Made by a program: the position numbers and the translations under genes | The notes under the pieces: generated by a model | Database searches by the model: none | What the model saw: only the letters and a program-made list of their open reading frames with translations | Told to the model about the DNA's origin: nothing | In this document: one piece after another, positions 1 to 13,551 of the stretch | Layout of the letters: every line of letters begins with the position of its first letter | Numbering within the stretch: the first letter of the stretch is position 1 | Origin: Aldrovandia affinis | Lineage: Eukaryota; Chordata; Actinopteri; Notacanthiformes; Halosauridae | Direction of reading: 5' to 3' | DNA length: 64,000 nt | Assembly: GCA_029706075.1 (NCBI GenBank) | Contig: JAINUG010000134.1 | Span: 248,001 to 312,000 of the forward strand

Positions 1-404
1 GAGACGCTGTATAAAAACGACGGCTTGTTTTTTGAGTCCCGTGGATGAAGGATCAGGTAGATTATTTTGCAGTGAACTTTGTCATCGGTGTGTTTGTCAC
101 CTGTCATTGTTGTGTTTTCCTCCTAGCATGTTGGTTTATCGAGACAAATAGGGCTGGCTTGCGATGGGGTTTCAAAAAAGTCAGTAATAAAATACATAAA
201 ACATATCAACCTTATAATCCACTCTTTCCAAATCCTCCCCTGCGGCCGTTAGACGTATGAACTTCTGGGAAAGCATTTATATTAGATGAGAAAAATGGAA
301 TATCAATAATACACCATTACAATATTTATGTTACATCATCAGGTTTTGATCATTGTTTTCTTTCCTGTTCTTCCACCAAAAAGGCCTTGGATACAGTTCC
401 AATT

Positions 405-420
405 ATTATTTTTATTTCCC
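405..420 (-). promoter_or_regulatory. candidate cdh20 polyadenylation signal
   Basis: TTTATT at 411-416 reads AATAAA on the gene strand, about 700 nt downstream of the stop codon. The stretch from 1112 to here would then be 3' UTR, starting with a (TG)n tract at 1084-1103. The hexamer is short and unverified. Confidence 0.3.
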
Positions 421-1112
421 TCAATAATTTATATGAAATATAAATACCACACATGAATAAATAAATAGGACTGCCAGACAAGGAATTATACAGAAATTTG
501 ATAATCAACAGTTGATTATCTACAATAACGAGGCAGGAGTGAGAGTGAAAATTCTCTCCGTGACACATTTTCGTAAAACACAGCTTCTTGACACGTGGTT
601 TGGAATGAATGCGGATTTGCCTTATTTTTTCACGTAATGGGGCAGTTCTAGCTCCAAAGGAAATGAAAAACAGAACCAAACAAACAAACAAACAAACAAA
701 AAACCTTCACCTATTGAAACGAACGTTGGAATGAACGGAAACGCAACGCAGAGCTATCAGGAAAAACACGGATCGTCTTTTTCCCCGAGCCCCACCCCCA
801 CCTGGTGGAGGCGTGAGCGCTCATCTCGGGCAGCCTGACAATGAAATCCTCAAACCGAAGAATCTTCTCTCACAGCTCGCCCCCCCAACCCCCAAAGGTG
901 CATCCTCAGCATTTTCTTTTGATAAGTGGTCTCCTTGGGGGGGCACTTGGGCTGGAGGTTGACAACTGATCAGAGTTTCTGTACATCTATGGCTGTGAAG
1001 GCACAGGCCTTCACTTGCTGTGGAGAAAGGCTACTTTGAGGAGGAGGGCAGCACGAGGGAGGGTGTGGGATGGTGGGATAGGAGTGTGTGTGTGTGTGTG
1101 TGTAAGGTTGGG

Positions 1113-1609
1113 CTACCACAGCGGGTTGTTGGTCTCTAGCACCCCATACATCTCAGCCAGCTTCTTGAAGCGGGGTCCCCACTCGCTCAGGTAGTCGTAG
1201 TCGTGGTCGGTGTTGGAGCCGGTGGACTGCAGCGAGCTGAGCGAATCGGCCACCGAGCCCTCACCCTCGTAGGCGTAGGTCTGCAGTGAGTCGTAGGGCG
1301 GGGCGCACGGGTCCAGGTCGGCCTCCAGCAGCTTGGCCAGCACGTAACCGTGCACGTTGCTGTCGCCCACGCAAGCCTGAGGGACGTACCGGGACAGGCT
1401 CTCGATCTCCGGGAGCATGTCCTGCCGGCTCTTGCCTGGGTGCGCCTCACGCGGGTTCCACATGGCGGCGATGTCGAAGGCCTCCGTGTCCTCTTCGCCG
1501 CCGCCCTCGTCGTCATAGCGCACGATGTTCTCGTGGACGTTTTCCTCCTCGTCCGAGAGATAGGGCTTTTTACGGTGGCCCCGCAGGGACAAAATGAGCA
1601 TGATCATCA
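1113..1609 (-). CDS. cdh20: cdh20 coding exon 11: membrane helix end and cytoplasmic tail, stop codon
   Basis: The acceptor is ctccacag and the stop is TAG at 1115-1113. The exon encodes the rest of the helix ([17 protein letters not shown]), the p120/delta-catenin juxtamembrane motif ([18 protein letters not shown]), [10 protein letters not shown], and the beta-catenin-binding end: [20 protein letters not shown] and [20 protein letters not shown], finishing NNPLW. The tail is full length, so it is unlikely to be a processed or decayed copy. The terminal PLW and the AAMWNPRE motif favour cadherin-20. Confidence 0.95.
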
Positions 1610-1719
1610 CTGTGGAGGGGGGAAGGGGAGGGGAGGGGGGGAAGTTAAAACAGTGATCAGAGAAAGAGTCTCCCAACAAAGAAAACAGAACACTACAGAA
1701 TCAACACTTTTACTCAGGT

Positions 1720-1753
<34 letters not shown>

Positions 1754-4700
1754 TACACGCACAGACATACACACACATGTACACACAGGCACATATTCAC
1801 ACAGACACACACACATGTGCACACAGACACACACACATGTGCACACAGGCACATATTCACAGACACTCATACATGTAGACACACACATGCACACACCAGG
1901 GGCCCAGATTAGCAGTCGTCCTATCGTCTCAGATGACAAAAATGTAAGAAGGACAACCTTTGATTTCCAAGTGGTTGTCCTGCTGACGACTGTGAATTTA
2001 GGATTTTATCATTTTTTAAATTAGCTAACTGGAACTATTTCTGTTTTACACTCACATCATAACAAACACGTCATGCACGGATATTAAAAAATATTTCAGA
2101 AGTTCCAAATGGGAAAAGAGACACATTGTCACTCACATGCAGTCTGTGCTCACTGCGTTTGTTGTTGTTGCTATGCCAGACTCTGCAGCAGTCAAGAAAG
2201 TTTGCGGATTGCGGCACATAGACACAACATAGAGAACCAGCTAGTTAGTTAGCTAGCTAACGTTAGCATTCATGGACATTGGATATTGATATCTATTGTT
2301 GCTAGTTGCTTCCTAATACAAGGCTTAGTAAGTGATCATGCATTTATCACTTACCAAGCCTTGAATTAGCAAGCAATATCTGTGAACACTAGCTAGTTAC
2401 TCACTGTCTATATTCAGTTCAGTGAGCCCTCCCGCCAGGCTGAAGAATCGCTGTGAGTTTCCTGCAGTGATTTCTCATCTCTGTCCTACAGTCCAAGCAC
2501 AAATCATTCCCACATCCCTGCTTGGCTAAATCTAGGAATTATTATCTAGCTATTACGTTAGCTGCCATACCACACTCTAGTTGGGAATGGAAAAATCTGT
2601 CTCAATCGAGTCCCGACTAGAGTGCACGTTATAATATACTGTACAGTCAGAGCACTAGTCGCTAACGCCACCTGCGGGCACCCGTCAAAGCTTCACTGCT
2701 ACACAGTCCCATGAGCTGCAAAAGTCAAACATAAATATCCATGTAGAAAATAAATAACGTTAACCGTTGTGTCTACCTAGCTACATACGATGTAGTGATC
2801 GCATTTTCAAAGATGTGGAGATTTATTGAGGGTGCAAGTCCACCTCCCATTAAAAAGGCTAAAACCAAAGAAGATCAACTAAAAACTATGATTCAGAGAG
2901 CAGAGATCGCAGAGAGCAGAGATCGCACTTTCCAGGAAAATTGGAAGGTGAATAGACCAATGACAAGTAACTTTTAGGAAGGACAAGTATCTTTTCTAAG
3001 ATACTTCCCTTTGACAAGTATGACTTTTACCCTAATCTGGGCCCCTGACACACACACACACACACACAAAGACAGATACACAAACACAAATGTTCAGGCA
3101 AAGACCGCTGCGGGTTTCTTCCTCTGAATCAGGATGAATTCCGAAAGCTAATCTAAAATAACAATAAATCACAGAGGAGCAGTAATCGGTGTTAACAGTC
3201 CGGTGATACTTAAACTGAATCACTGATCAGATAAAAGCAGTTATCAAAATGTGAGTCACTCGCACTTCAGCACTCAATAGAAGGGCTGTTCGGCTCACAA
3301 CAGAGTTTTATTTGTGAATAAAGCAGTGGTCCCCGAACCATCTGAGCCCACGACCCACTTAATGAGTGAATCATTTTATGAGATCCACTGTATTAAAATG
3401 CAGTATGGCATACTTTCAAATATGAAATTATTGTTTCATCATGTATCAAAACAACTGCATGTGCACTGTCACTAGAGCAGTGCATAGAAAAAGGTGCAAA
3501 GCTTCATTTGACTGGTATGAATACCAATGTGAAAGTGACTGAACACTATATCCTCAACTAAGCTGAAATGCCCAAAATGACTGAACACTATATCCTCAAA
3601 CTTCCATTGCTCCTATTGTGACACTTAACGAAATGTGATATGTTACGTAACGACACAAACTTCCAGGGGTGCAATTGATGCCTCGGAATTGTGCTTCTTA
3701 AATAAAAAAAAAAAATGTGTTTCCCTGTTTTTATCCCAAGTTGGTGGCCAATTGTACCTTTATTGATTCAATTACCCTCCCCACAAACCCGCTGCCTGCA
3801 ACTACGGGACATGATGCTATCCTGGTACTGGTACTGATGAGGGTGAGCGAACCGTGCTCTTCGAGATAGACCCCGCTGAGCCATCGACCGTGTATCCAAC
3901 ACATGCAGGGAAGCTTTTTGTACCTGCAGCGAGCTTGTGCCAGCTTCCCTCCCCACTCCCCCCTTCCCCTGGCCCGCCCCTGAGCAGGACTCCCCAGCCA
4001 GAGCTGGGCTGGCGCAGCCAGGGTATCAAACCGGTGGGCAACCTGCACTCCGGGCAAGTGTTTTTACGGGTTGAGCCACCTGGGAGCCCTGAATCTTGTT
4101 GCCAAACCTTTTTTTATGCACTTGTGTACGTCACTCTGGATAAGAGCGTCCACTAAAGCGTCCACTAAATGCCTACATGTAAATGTATGTGATGTAAGTG
4201 TATTATACTGTGGAGGAAGAAATTGTGTATCGAGTTGGAATGCTAGACCACATCCACAGGGGACGGTAGACGCTAATTAATTCAGTGTGACGCTGCAGTT
4301 CGCAAACTGCAGCGCCACAAGTCAGAGACAAAAGGCTTTTCGTGCCACAACAACAAAGGAACAGTTGTTCGTTCCTACGGCAGGAAACCTCCTTCCCATT
4401 GGTTTAAGACCCTGGGAGGGCTGTTCTAACAACCTGTTATATCTTCATGTTAGCCCATAGCTCCATTTACCTGTAAGTTAACGCCCTGTTACTTCCCCCT
4501 TGTGATTGTTCCCTCCCCTTCCGTTGTGTTGGACATAAATATTCACTTGAATTTGAAGGCGGGAGATTCGCCGTCCTGCGTGACACGGGTCTCCGTGCAG
4601 CTGCTCGTAATTAAAGCTTTAATACTGTTTAAAGGAATTCTCTCTGATCCTGCTGAGTTTTAATTTCCACGACAATTCTCTGGACCCGCACAGCTTTGGG

Positions 4701-7121
4701 AAGCACTGGGGGATGAAACGCACATAGGGTGTCAGCAGGGGGCGCTCGCGCTCACCCAGCAGGACGAATATGCAGGCCAGGATGGCGATGAGGGCGCCGC
4801 GGCTCAGGCTGACAGGCAAGGTGTAGGCCTCTGCGTTGCAGGAGAGTACGGCGCCCACGCTGTCGCAGCTGCACACGCGGATGGTCAGGGTGCTGGTGCT
4901 GGTCTGGACCGGCTGCTCCCCGTCCGAGATGAACACGGGCAGGTAGTACACGCTCTGGTCCTGCTGGGAGAACCCGCCCCGCCGGGTCAGGATCCACGCC
5001 GAGTTATCTATGGGCGGGGGGAGACGTTCTTGTCAAGAACAGCTTTTTATATCTCCTTAATTTAGCTATCAGGTTCCTTCTGTAACGCAAAACATCAAAC
5101 GGCGTCAGGCAGCAAATCAAATAAACAACGAATAATAAAAGTCAATAAAAGAGAGAGAGATATGTTATGCCAATAAAGCATTTTGAATGTAATGTAATTG
5201 AATTGAAAGAGAGAGAGGGCAATAGTGAGAGAACTACAAAGCAATCGAAAAAGGCAATAACGCAAGTGAAAGAGAAAGAGAGGAAGACAGAGAGACAAAT
5301 AGGGAGAGAGAGATAGAAAGAGTCTGAGTTTTAGCACAACTTTATTTTAGAGAAAGACGACACACGTGAGCATGTGGCAACATTGGCTGTGACACACAGA
5401 AATGTTTTTTAGCAGCTCAGTATGTCTCCGTTACATTGATGTTGGTTTCTATTAATGCATGAACAAAAGAGGAAATTAGAGACTGAGAGAAAGAGAAAGC
5501 AGTAGTGGGAGAAATATAAAGCAAGAAGACAAAGAATGAGAGAAAGAGAGATAGTGAGAGAAAAAGAGACAAAGAGGAAAATAGAGAGAAAGGGAGCAAT
5601 TGCGAGAGAAATAGAAAGCAAGAGGAAAAGACAAAGGAAGCAAAGAAACAGAAACAGAGACAAATAGAGAGAGAGAGAGACAGAAAGAGGGAGCAATAGC
5701 AAGAGGAACAGTAGAGAAAGACAGAGAACAAGACAGAGTGATAGCAAGAAAAAGAGAACATGAGACAGTGAGAGTAAAAGAGAGAGAGAGGGAATGGAAA
5801 AGAGAGAGTGAGCTATGACTAACCGGTTATCATGTTACATTAGGGCTGCTGTCTTTCCCTTTTAATAAGGGGTCATTGTGGGCGATTTCAGAGATGACTC
5901 TGCCGGTACACTGCCTCAGTCAGCTCCATCCTGGATGACTGATGTTAATGATCTTCATGGAAGCGGTATGCCTGCCTTACGCGCTTGTGAAAGCTGGTGG
6001 CGTATTATAATTTCCTTTGCTGGCGTTGGGAGATTTATCGGCCGGGCAAACTCTCCCTGATGTCGGGATGTTGGCGCTCCTTCCTCCCCTCTGCCGCGAG
6101 CACTTGGCCATTTCTTACGCCTTTCTCGCCAGAGCGCTTCAGGTTAAGCACCTTGCTCAAGGGCGCCGTACAACCACGGCATCTGGCCCGGGACTCGCAC
6201 GGACAAGCCGGCTCTGATAGATCGCTTGCCTGAGGCGTATAGCGGCGCAGTGCAGATCCAACACCGGTGGAACACACGTGCCGGGTGCGGCGTAGCCCTC
6301 CTCCTGTCTGGATAGTATCAGGGACAGGGGACTCCAAGAGAGAAGCGAGGAAGAGTGGTGAATAGAGGCACCACTTACCAGGATCACAATGCCCCCCATC
6401 CACAGGGCACGAGTGGGCACTAAATGGTTTAATGAATATCAAAACAATGTAAACCATATGCCATAACCGTCTCATTGACCAGAACCCAGTTGAACACTTA
6501 TGGGAGATTCTGGAGCGGTGCCTGAAACAGTGTGTTCCACTTCCATCAACAAAACACCAAGTGATGGAATTTATCACGGAAGAATGGTGTTGCATCCCTC
6601 CAACAGAGTTCCAGACACTTGTAGAATCAATGCCAAGGAGAATTAAAGCAGTTCTGGTGGCTCATGGTGGCCCAACGTCCTATTAAGATACTTTATGTTG
6701 TAATTTCCTTGATTTTGGCAGTTATGTGTACAATCACTTCATACTGCTTCCTTCTTTTCTTAACATGTTTGTTTCAGATTTTTTCCAGTTTTTCTCCCAA
6801 TTTGTCTGGTCACTTTACAGGCTGTTCTCTGGGAAATGATTCTATGCATGACCTTACTGATGCTGTTTAATTTGCGTACAACTGAAGTTTTAATCATATT
6901 CCTCATATTTAATCAAGTCCTCTACCAAACTGTATAAGGACGTTTTAAAAATGAAACCCGGTGGGCGTATGGTTGGGTGAGCATCCGGCAGTAAAAGCAA
7001 GGCTGATGACTAAATGTTCGAGAAAGAGAGAGCGGAGAGAAATAGAGCAAGAGAGAGAAAGATACAAACAGAGAGTGAGAGAGAAAGAGAAACAGAGAGA
7101 AAGAGAGAGCAGGAGAGAAAC

Positions 7122-7152
<31 letters not shown>

Positions 7153-9991
7153 AAGATAGAAACAGAGAGAAACAGATAGAAAAAGAGAGAAATGGAGAAC
7201 GAGAAAGAAAAAGAAAGAGAGAAAGAGAGAGAGCTACAGTGAAGTAGCATGACCATGGTGACCCTCTCATTACTTGCGGTCCGGGTACCTTGGTTGTCTC
7301 GGAGGGTAAAGTTGGGGTTGTTGGCGGCCTCGGGCGCCAGGCTGTAGTAGAAATGCTGACCTCCAAGGGGGTCGTCTGGGTCCATGGCTGTTACCGTCTG
7401 GATCAGCTGATGTCACACAAACATGAGTCAGAACATAGTTTTAAAAAAGCCTCCATTTATAAAGTACATATATAATATGAGTGTGTGTATGTGTGTGTGT
7501 GTTCTGTGCATGCATGTGTGTGTGTCTGTGAGTGTGTCCGTGAGTGTGTGTGTATGTCTGTATGTGTAAAGAATAATAATGCCTGCTCAAAGATGTAATG
7601 CAATTCTCCAGAACTGTTTCATCCACTGCGCTTAGAAACTTTAAGTGGGTTGACAAAAAAATAATACTATCCCTAAGGTTGGAGTCGGAGTTTGAGTTTG
7701 GAGCACGCAAAAGAAATTCCCCAAGGGTTTCCTGTAATTTCTTGTTAATTAGTTATGTTAAGCCCCTTTCCCACATGGAATCCACAACATTGATGGGTTA
7801 AATTATCCGGGTATGGTAGTGTTTTTCATCGTTCCCATATAGGTCTCCTATACATAAAAATTCAGTGTAGAGTCTGTTCCCACATTACATGATTGTTCTG
7901 GATAGATTAGTCAATGCAGGATGTATTTATTTGAAGATTTTTTTAACGCAAACTTTTCAGTTTGCTAATGATCTGGGCCTTCTGTCTCATTATATCTCGT
8001 TCATGTTGGACGTATGTTATTTTGTCGTAGACCACGGCATCTAGGACGATGCCACAGAGCTGTCGCCCTAATAGGGCGAACACTCCTCACCGAGGAGCTA
8101 AGGAAAAAGAAAACAAATGTCTACAGAGACTTTAGCCCCAAAAAACGAAGAATAATATCTCAAAGGAAACCACCGAAGTGGTGAGCTTAAAACCCTTTGT
8201 TTGGAGATGATTAATCTCCCTAAAAGGCTACCACAGAATGGTGACGCTAAACCTTTATTTTGAGATGCATAAGTTAGTTCCTTCTCTTTTTAACTAAGAG
8301 AAAACCACAGGGTGGTCAAACTAAACCTTAGTTCAGAATACCGGCTAGAGCGTAATAATTAGTTTACACAGAAGTGTTTGCATGAGGGAAAAATAAACCT
8401 TAAATAGGAGACGGGATTAATACTGATTGCTGTCAGCTGGAAGCGATCAGAGCACCGACCGACACAAGACCATATAAGCGGCAGAATGACAACGATTCCT
8501 CTCAGCAGAAAGAGAAAAAGACCATCACATGACCACACGCCCTCCAGAGGCCGAAGGAGGTCAAAGTGGTAGTGATGTGCAGTTCACGAACGATTTGTTC
8601 GAATTGAACGACTCTTTTTACTGACTCGGGAGCAATGATTCGTTTCCTCAGTTGAGTCGTTTTTAAACATAATAATGTAATGGTGGACGCCACGGAATCA
8701 TTAACCAAGAGTCGAGAAATTTTGCTTTTCCATTTCAGAACTACTTATTTATTTAAAATAAAGCGTGTAGTACAGGGGAAGTACAATGTATGCATCGGAA
8801 TCACACGGGGGTCATTATAAACGCATACACAACCAGTGAGTGATAACGTCACATACACTGAAACACACGTAATTCGTATGAGGGAAAAAGGGGCTTTCAC
8901 TCAAACAACATCTTGGTTTTCATACTTGAATATTTATGAACATAACTAGCCAAACACTCTAAGTTTAGCTGGCCGCAAGGGCCCCTGGGACATGTGATGA
9001 CCTTGTAGCCCGTGGTCTACGAATATGTAACCACCTAGCATGCTACACATGAACTAAATGGAGGGCTAGCAAAAGCAAAAACATTTAAATGATGTGATGT
9101 TGCAGGACATAATATAAACCTAAAAAAAAAAAAAAAGTAAAATACCTTTTCCTTCCCGGTGTTACAGGTATGGTACGCAGATGCCTGCAATGATGTCTAT
9201 TGCTGTATTCCTGCACTGATCTTGTGCGCTAACTGTGATTGTTCCTACCATGTATTGATGCACATCTTGTAAGTCGCTCTGGATAAGAGCGTCTGCTAAA
9301 TGCTTAAAATGTAAATGTAAATGTAAATGTAAACTCGTGTTTTATGAGTGAATGAATGGGCATTACCCTAGGCTACTGAACGAAATGAAAGACAATCACA
9401 ACTCTTTCGGGGCTCGAGAATAACAACCCTTGAGTTCTTCTAATCGGGTACATTATCCAGTTGTGTTTGCTATCAGAACAATGCATTGCAATGGTTCATC
9501 TATCACGCCAAAGAACGGCTATATCCACTCCACTGAATGAACGAGATGTGTCTGAACGAATCGTTTGCGAACCGTTAACCCGGTTCTGAACAAGAATCAC
9601 ACAATTTTCGAGTGTTCGTTCGCCCGAAGGGGGGTTCCTATGAAGTCGTGATTACTGAATCAAATTAACGATTCTAAAGAGTCCTTCTTTTCACTAAACG
9701 AATTGTTCGCGAAGGAGTTAGGGAAAATAATCGAACTTCCCATCACTAGTAAGTGGTCCCAAAGTGGCGGTGTTGTGTAATCACTGTGATGGTGTGATCG
9801 GGGTGGAGCTGAAATTGTGCCCTGAGAGGCAGCAGAGAGTCCCAGGTGAGTCTCTCCATACCTGGCCGGCCTTGGCGCTCTCGCAGACGAAGGCCTCGTA
9901 GTACTGAGACAGCTCGGGGGGGTTGTCGTTCACGTCCAGTACTCTGACCGTGACGGACACACTCCCGATTTGGGAGGGATTATCTGTCGGG

Positions 9992-10022
<31 letters not shown>

Positions 10023-12267
10023 ATGGTGGCTCAGCACAGACCCGTTCAAACAACTGTGACGAATAGCTCATTCACCTTCTGATCGAATTTGACTTTCATT
10101 TGTGTTGCGTGGTTGTGCACTTTAAAAAAAATGCATATAATCATTATTATTAGTGTTATTATTTGGTCATATATATTATGCCCTATGGCACTCCTTCAAT
10201 AAGATCACAATCCTTTTTATGCCTCGTTTGCATACCTTAATGAGCTGTGTAATTGGCAGCAGAGATGCAATTAAGAGGCAGTAATCACTTTTTCAGGATT
10301 CATCAATCAATCAATCATTTGTTGGCTCGATCCATCAGCCGCCCGCCCCTGCCACAGTGCGGCTGCTGAGCGCCGATGCTCAGCTCTCTGCTTTTTTACA
10401 CTTTCTTTTTTCTTTGCTCCCTCTATCATTTTGCCTCCTGCGTTGGATCTTACACCTCTCCGGCTCCCAGTGAGCGAAGCAGGGGCCGTCAGAAAAGGCC
10501 CACTGCAGCCAATTTCCCCCGCCCCATCCCGACTCCGTCTTGACAGAAACGCCCGGTAATTGATCCAGAGGTTTAAGGGGTGAACATTTCGTACAGCATT
10601 AAAAAAATCTAACCCAAAAAATGAAATCAGAAGATCACCACAGGGTTCCCCAGGGGTGGGGCCATGCCAGTCATGTGTGGATATTAATTTATAAATTTTT
10701 TTAATGTAGTAAGATTAAATGTAGTATTTTCAACCTGGTTATGTTATTGCATCCAGCTCATTGTAGCGGAGTTAGCTCAAAGGCTAATGTGCATACATAG
10801 TCCGTAGGCAGGTCCATAGCCTTTTTGTCACATTAGGCCCAGTGTTTGGGCTTTGTGTGTGCCTACTACAGTTAGGATTGAAATGACGTGGTGCAAAACT
10901 GGCATAGCCGCCCCCCCTGGACTGAGACCGCAGAGTCTGATTGGCTGGCTGAGCGGGGCAGGGAGAGGCGGGGCGGGGGCAGGGTGGGGTGGGGTGGGGC
11001 AGGGAGGGGCATTAGGATTGGCAGTGACGTACTCATCTCCATAGCCAGGATGGTGACGTTGTGCCACGGGAGCTCCTCTCTGTCCAGTGGCTGCACTGTC
11101 ATCAGCGCCCCGGAAGTGATGTCAATGTAGAAGTACTTCCCGGGGTCACTGGCCCTCTCGATGGAGTACCTGCAGGTGCCAACAGGAAGGTCACAATCCA
11201 TGCCTCAAATCCTACACGCCCCCACCCCCAAATCATATAAATATATAGGCTTTCTCCTGTATGAAAGATGAAGGATTACCCCATGGTTATGATTTTATTT
11301 CACCTCAAATCCAGCCTGTGCTGCAGTATGTGTTGTTACCCCTCAGCTTTGATTGGTCTTTGAGGCTATGAGGCCATACGAGGATTTGGCTCTCGATTGG
11401 CTGTTGGGTGAGTGGTCACGTTGGGCCCGCGAAAAGCTTTTTAGGTTGGTCAAAGGTTCTGTTATATTTGTGTGACACTGTCCTCTCTAATCTGCCGTTC
11501 CGTGCATGATGCACATGCAAAGACAAAGGCCACCCGGCTCTTGTACACATACGGAGCTTTTAATTAGCAAAAACATTCAAGTGATGCTGTTTCCATGTTT
11601 GTGAAGACACCAGAGGGCAGCAGGACAGCACACATTTCCTACCAGTGACAGGACTGACATTTTGTCAGATGATGAAATTCCCCCACGGTGAGCTGATGTC
11701 ATACAGTATAGAGAGACAAAATAATATAAGATTGCTCTATTATCAACTTGTGTTATTGAGTAATTTTGTGACTGTGTGTGTGTGTTTGTGGTATGCTGAA
11801 GGGTTTTGAGAACAGGAGTGGAATTGAGACATATTTGGCTGATAGGTATATTGGAATATCTTCTCAGCCCACTAAATGTTAATCCAAACCACAAACAAAC
11901 CCTCAGCAAAGGTCATATCTCCTGTGACTGCTGGCAGTTTTCACAAAGCGCAGTTCTTAAACATACCTCTGGGGGGGGAAACCATGGCGATTAAGGACCT
12001 GAAGGACGGAGAGAGGCAGAGGAGGAGAGGGAAGAAGGGGCAGGGATGTAGACTATTGAGTGCCAGGGGCTGGGTGTGGGGGGTGGCTGACATCCCTGCG
12101 TGTGGAGGAAGGCCCCGCAAAAACCGCCACTGGATACCCCGTAAGTGCCACCCCCCAAAGAAAAGAGAAAAAAATTAAAAAGGCAGAAGGTATGGCTGCT
12201 GAGCAATATGAAGTACAGTAAACCTCCCAGAGGCCGTTATTCTATCGTTTTCTGCTCTCTCTATTTT

Positions 12268-12349
<82 letters not shown>

Positions 12350-13504
12350 CTCAATTTTAAATTGAGTTTGTTTTCTTAGCATGACAAAATCAATATTTGT
12401 ATTGCCAAAGCATAATACCTAATATATACAGTACGTGTGTGTGTGTGGGTCACTGCGTGTTTGTACCTGTGTGTATTTGCGTGTGTGAGAGATGCTTTGA
12501 TTGGAGGAGAAACAATCAAAGCAAAACAACAGCCCCCCCTGCCCCCAGCCTCCCGTGTCTAACAGCAGGCCAATCCGACGCTCGTCCTTGGCACTCATGT
12601 CATTCTATTAGATGCACAATTTGTTCCTTGCTACTTCACGATAAGAGACAATGCCTCATGATCCATTTACGGATCTCTATGGCCGTGTTGATGTCTGAGG
12701 TTCTGGTAAAGAAACAGACGTGTGTCGCATGGTGACTGTTGAACTCTTGCAATTGGAGTCAATTCAAATCCAGCTAGTCACAAAATCGAATACCCACTGG
12801 GGCCACATATACTGAAAAATATATGCATTCGCTACTGTAAGTTGCTTTGGATAAAGGCGTCTGCTAAATGGCATATATATATATATTCATAATTCTTGGT
12901 TTCTTCAAAATAATTATAAATAAATCGACAAACTCTATTCCACCTGGGAGCTTCTATCAACTCTTAAGAAGACCCCAATGAACATGCAAGCAAAGGAAGT
13001 TCTTGTGACGTGGCGCTTTGACCAGGCAGGGACCGCCTTGGAGTGGCCAGTTGTCTACGGGAGAAACCCTGCACCACTACCCCACCCCAAAGCGCCCTGA
13101 AATGGAGACGGGGGGCATGCGCGACAAGTCGAAGTAGAAAGGGCCGCTGTGTTGATTCTGTGCAGTTCCTTGGGGGTCTTTTAGGTCCCACCCAAACCAC
13201 AAGCCCCGCCCACACAGCCTTGACTTGTAACTCTATTGTCTGTTCATTGTTGTGTGCGACCGAAGGAAAGCAGAATATGTATTTTATTCCTTATCCTTCT
13301 GCACCCTTTCTGTGTTCTGGCATACGCACATCTGTCAGAGGCGGCTGTTTTTATATGCGTCACAACACCCATTTTTATATGCATCTAATTATTTGCTTTG
13401 TTCGAATTTGTGCCTTCTCTTGTAGCCTCCTGACAGGGTTGTTTGCCTTGTTTCATTTTGTGCTGCAGGAGACAGGAACTGAGAAGTTGCAGGAATGAGG
13501 TTAA

Positions 13505-13551
<47 letters not shown>

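Noticed and set aside
1286..1597. Open frames on either strand overlapping cdh20 coding exon 11
   Set aside because: Out-of-frame shadows of the GC-rich cytoplasmic-tail exon.
5095..5761. Leu/Ser/Phe-rich membrane-protein-like frames on the minus strand
   Set aside because: Translation of a GA/CT-rich low-complexity tract. The same applies to similar frames at 7010-7385, 12145-12360, 16503-16878, 31964-32173, 52686-52874, 55037-55764 and 58688-59310.
8025..9020. 13-bp inverted match tcgtagaccacgg at 8025 and its complement near 9008
   Set aside because: A 13-bp match is expected by chance several times in a 64-kb window, and the second copy is inside the hAT-like element; not enough for an element boundary.
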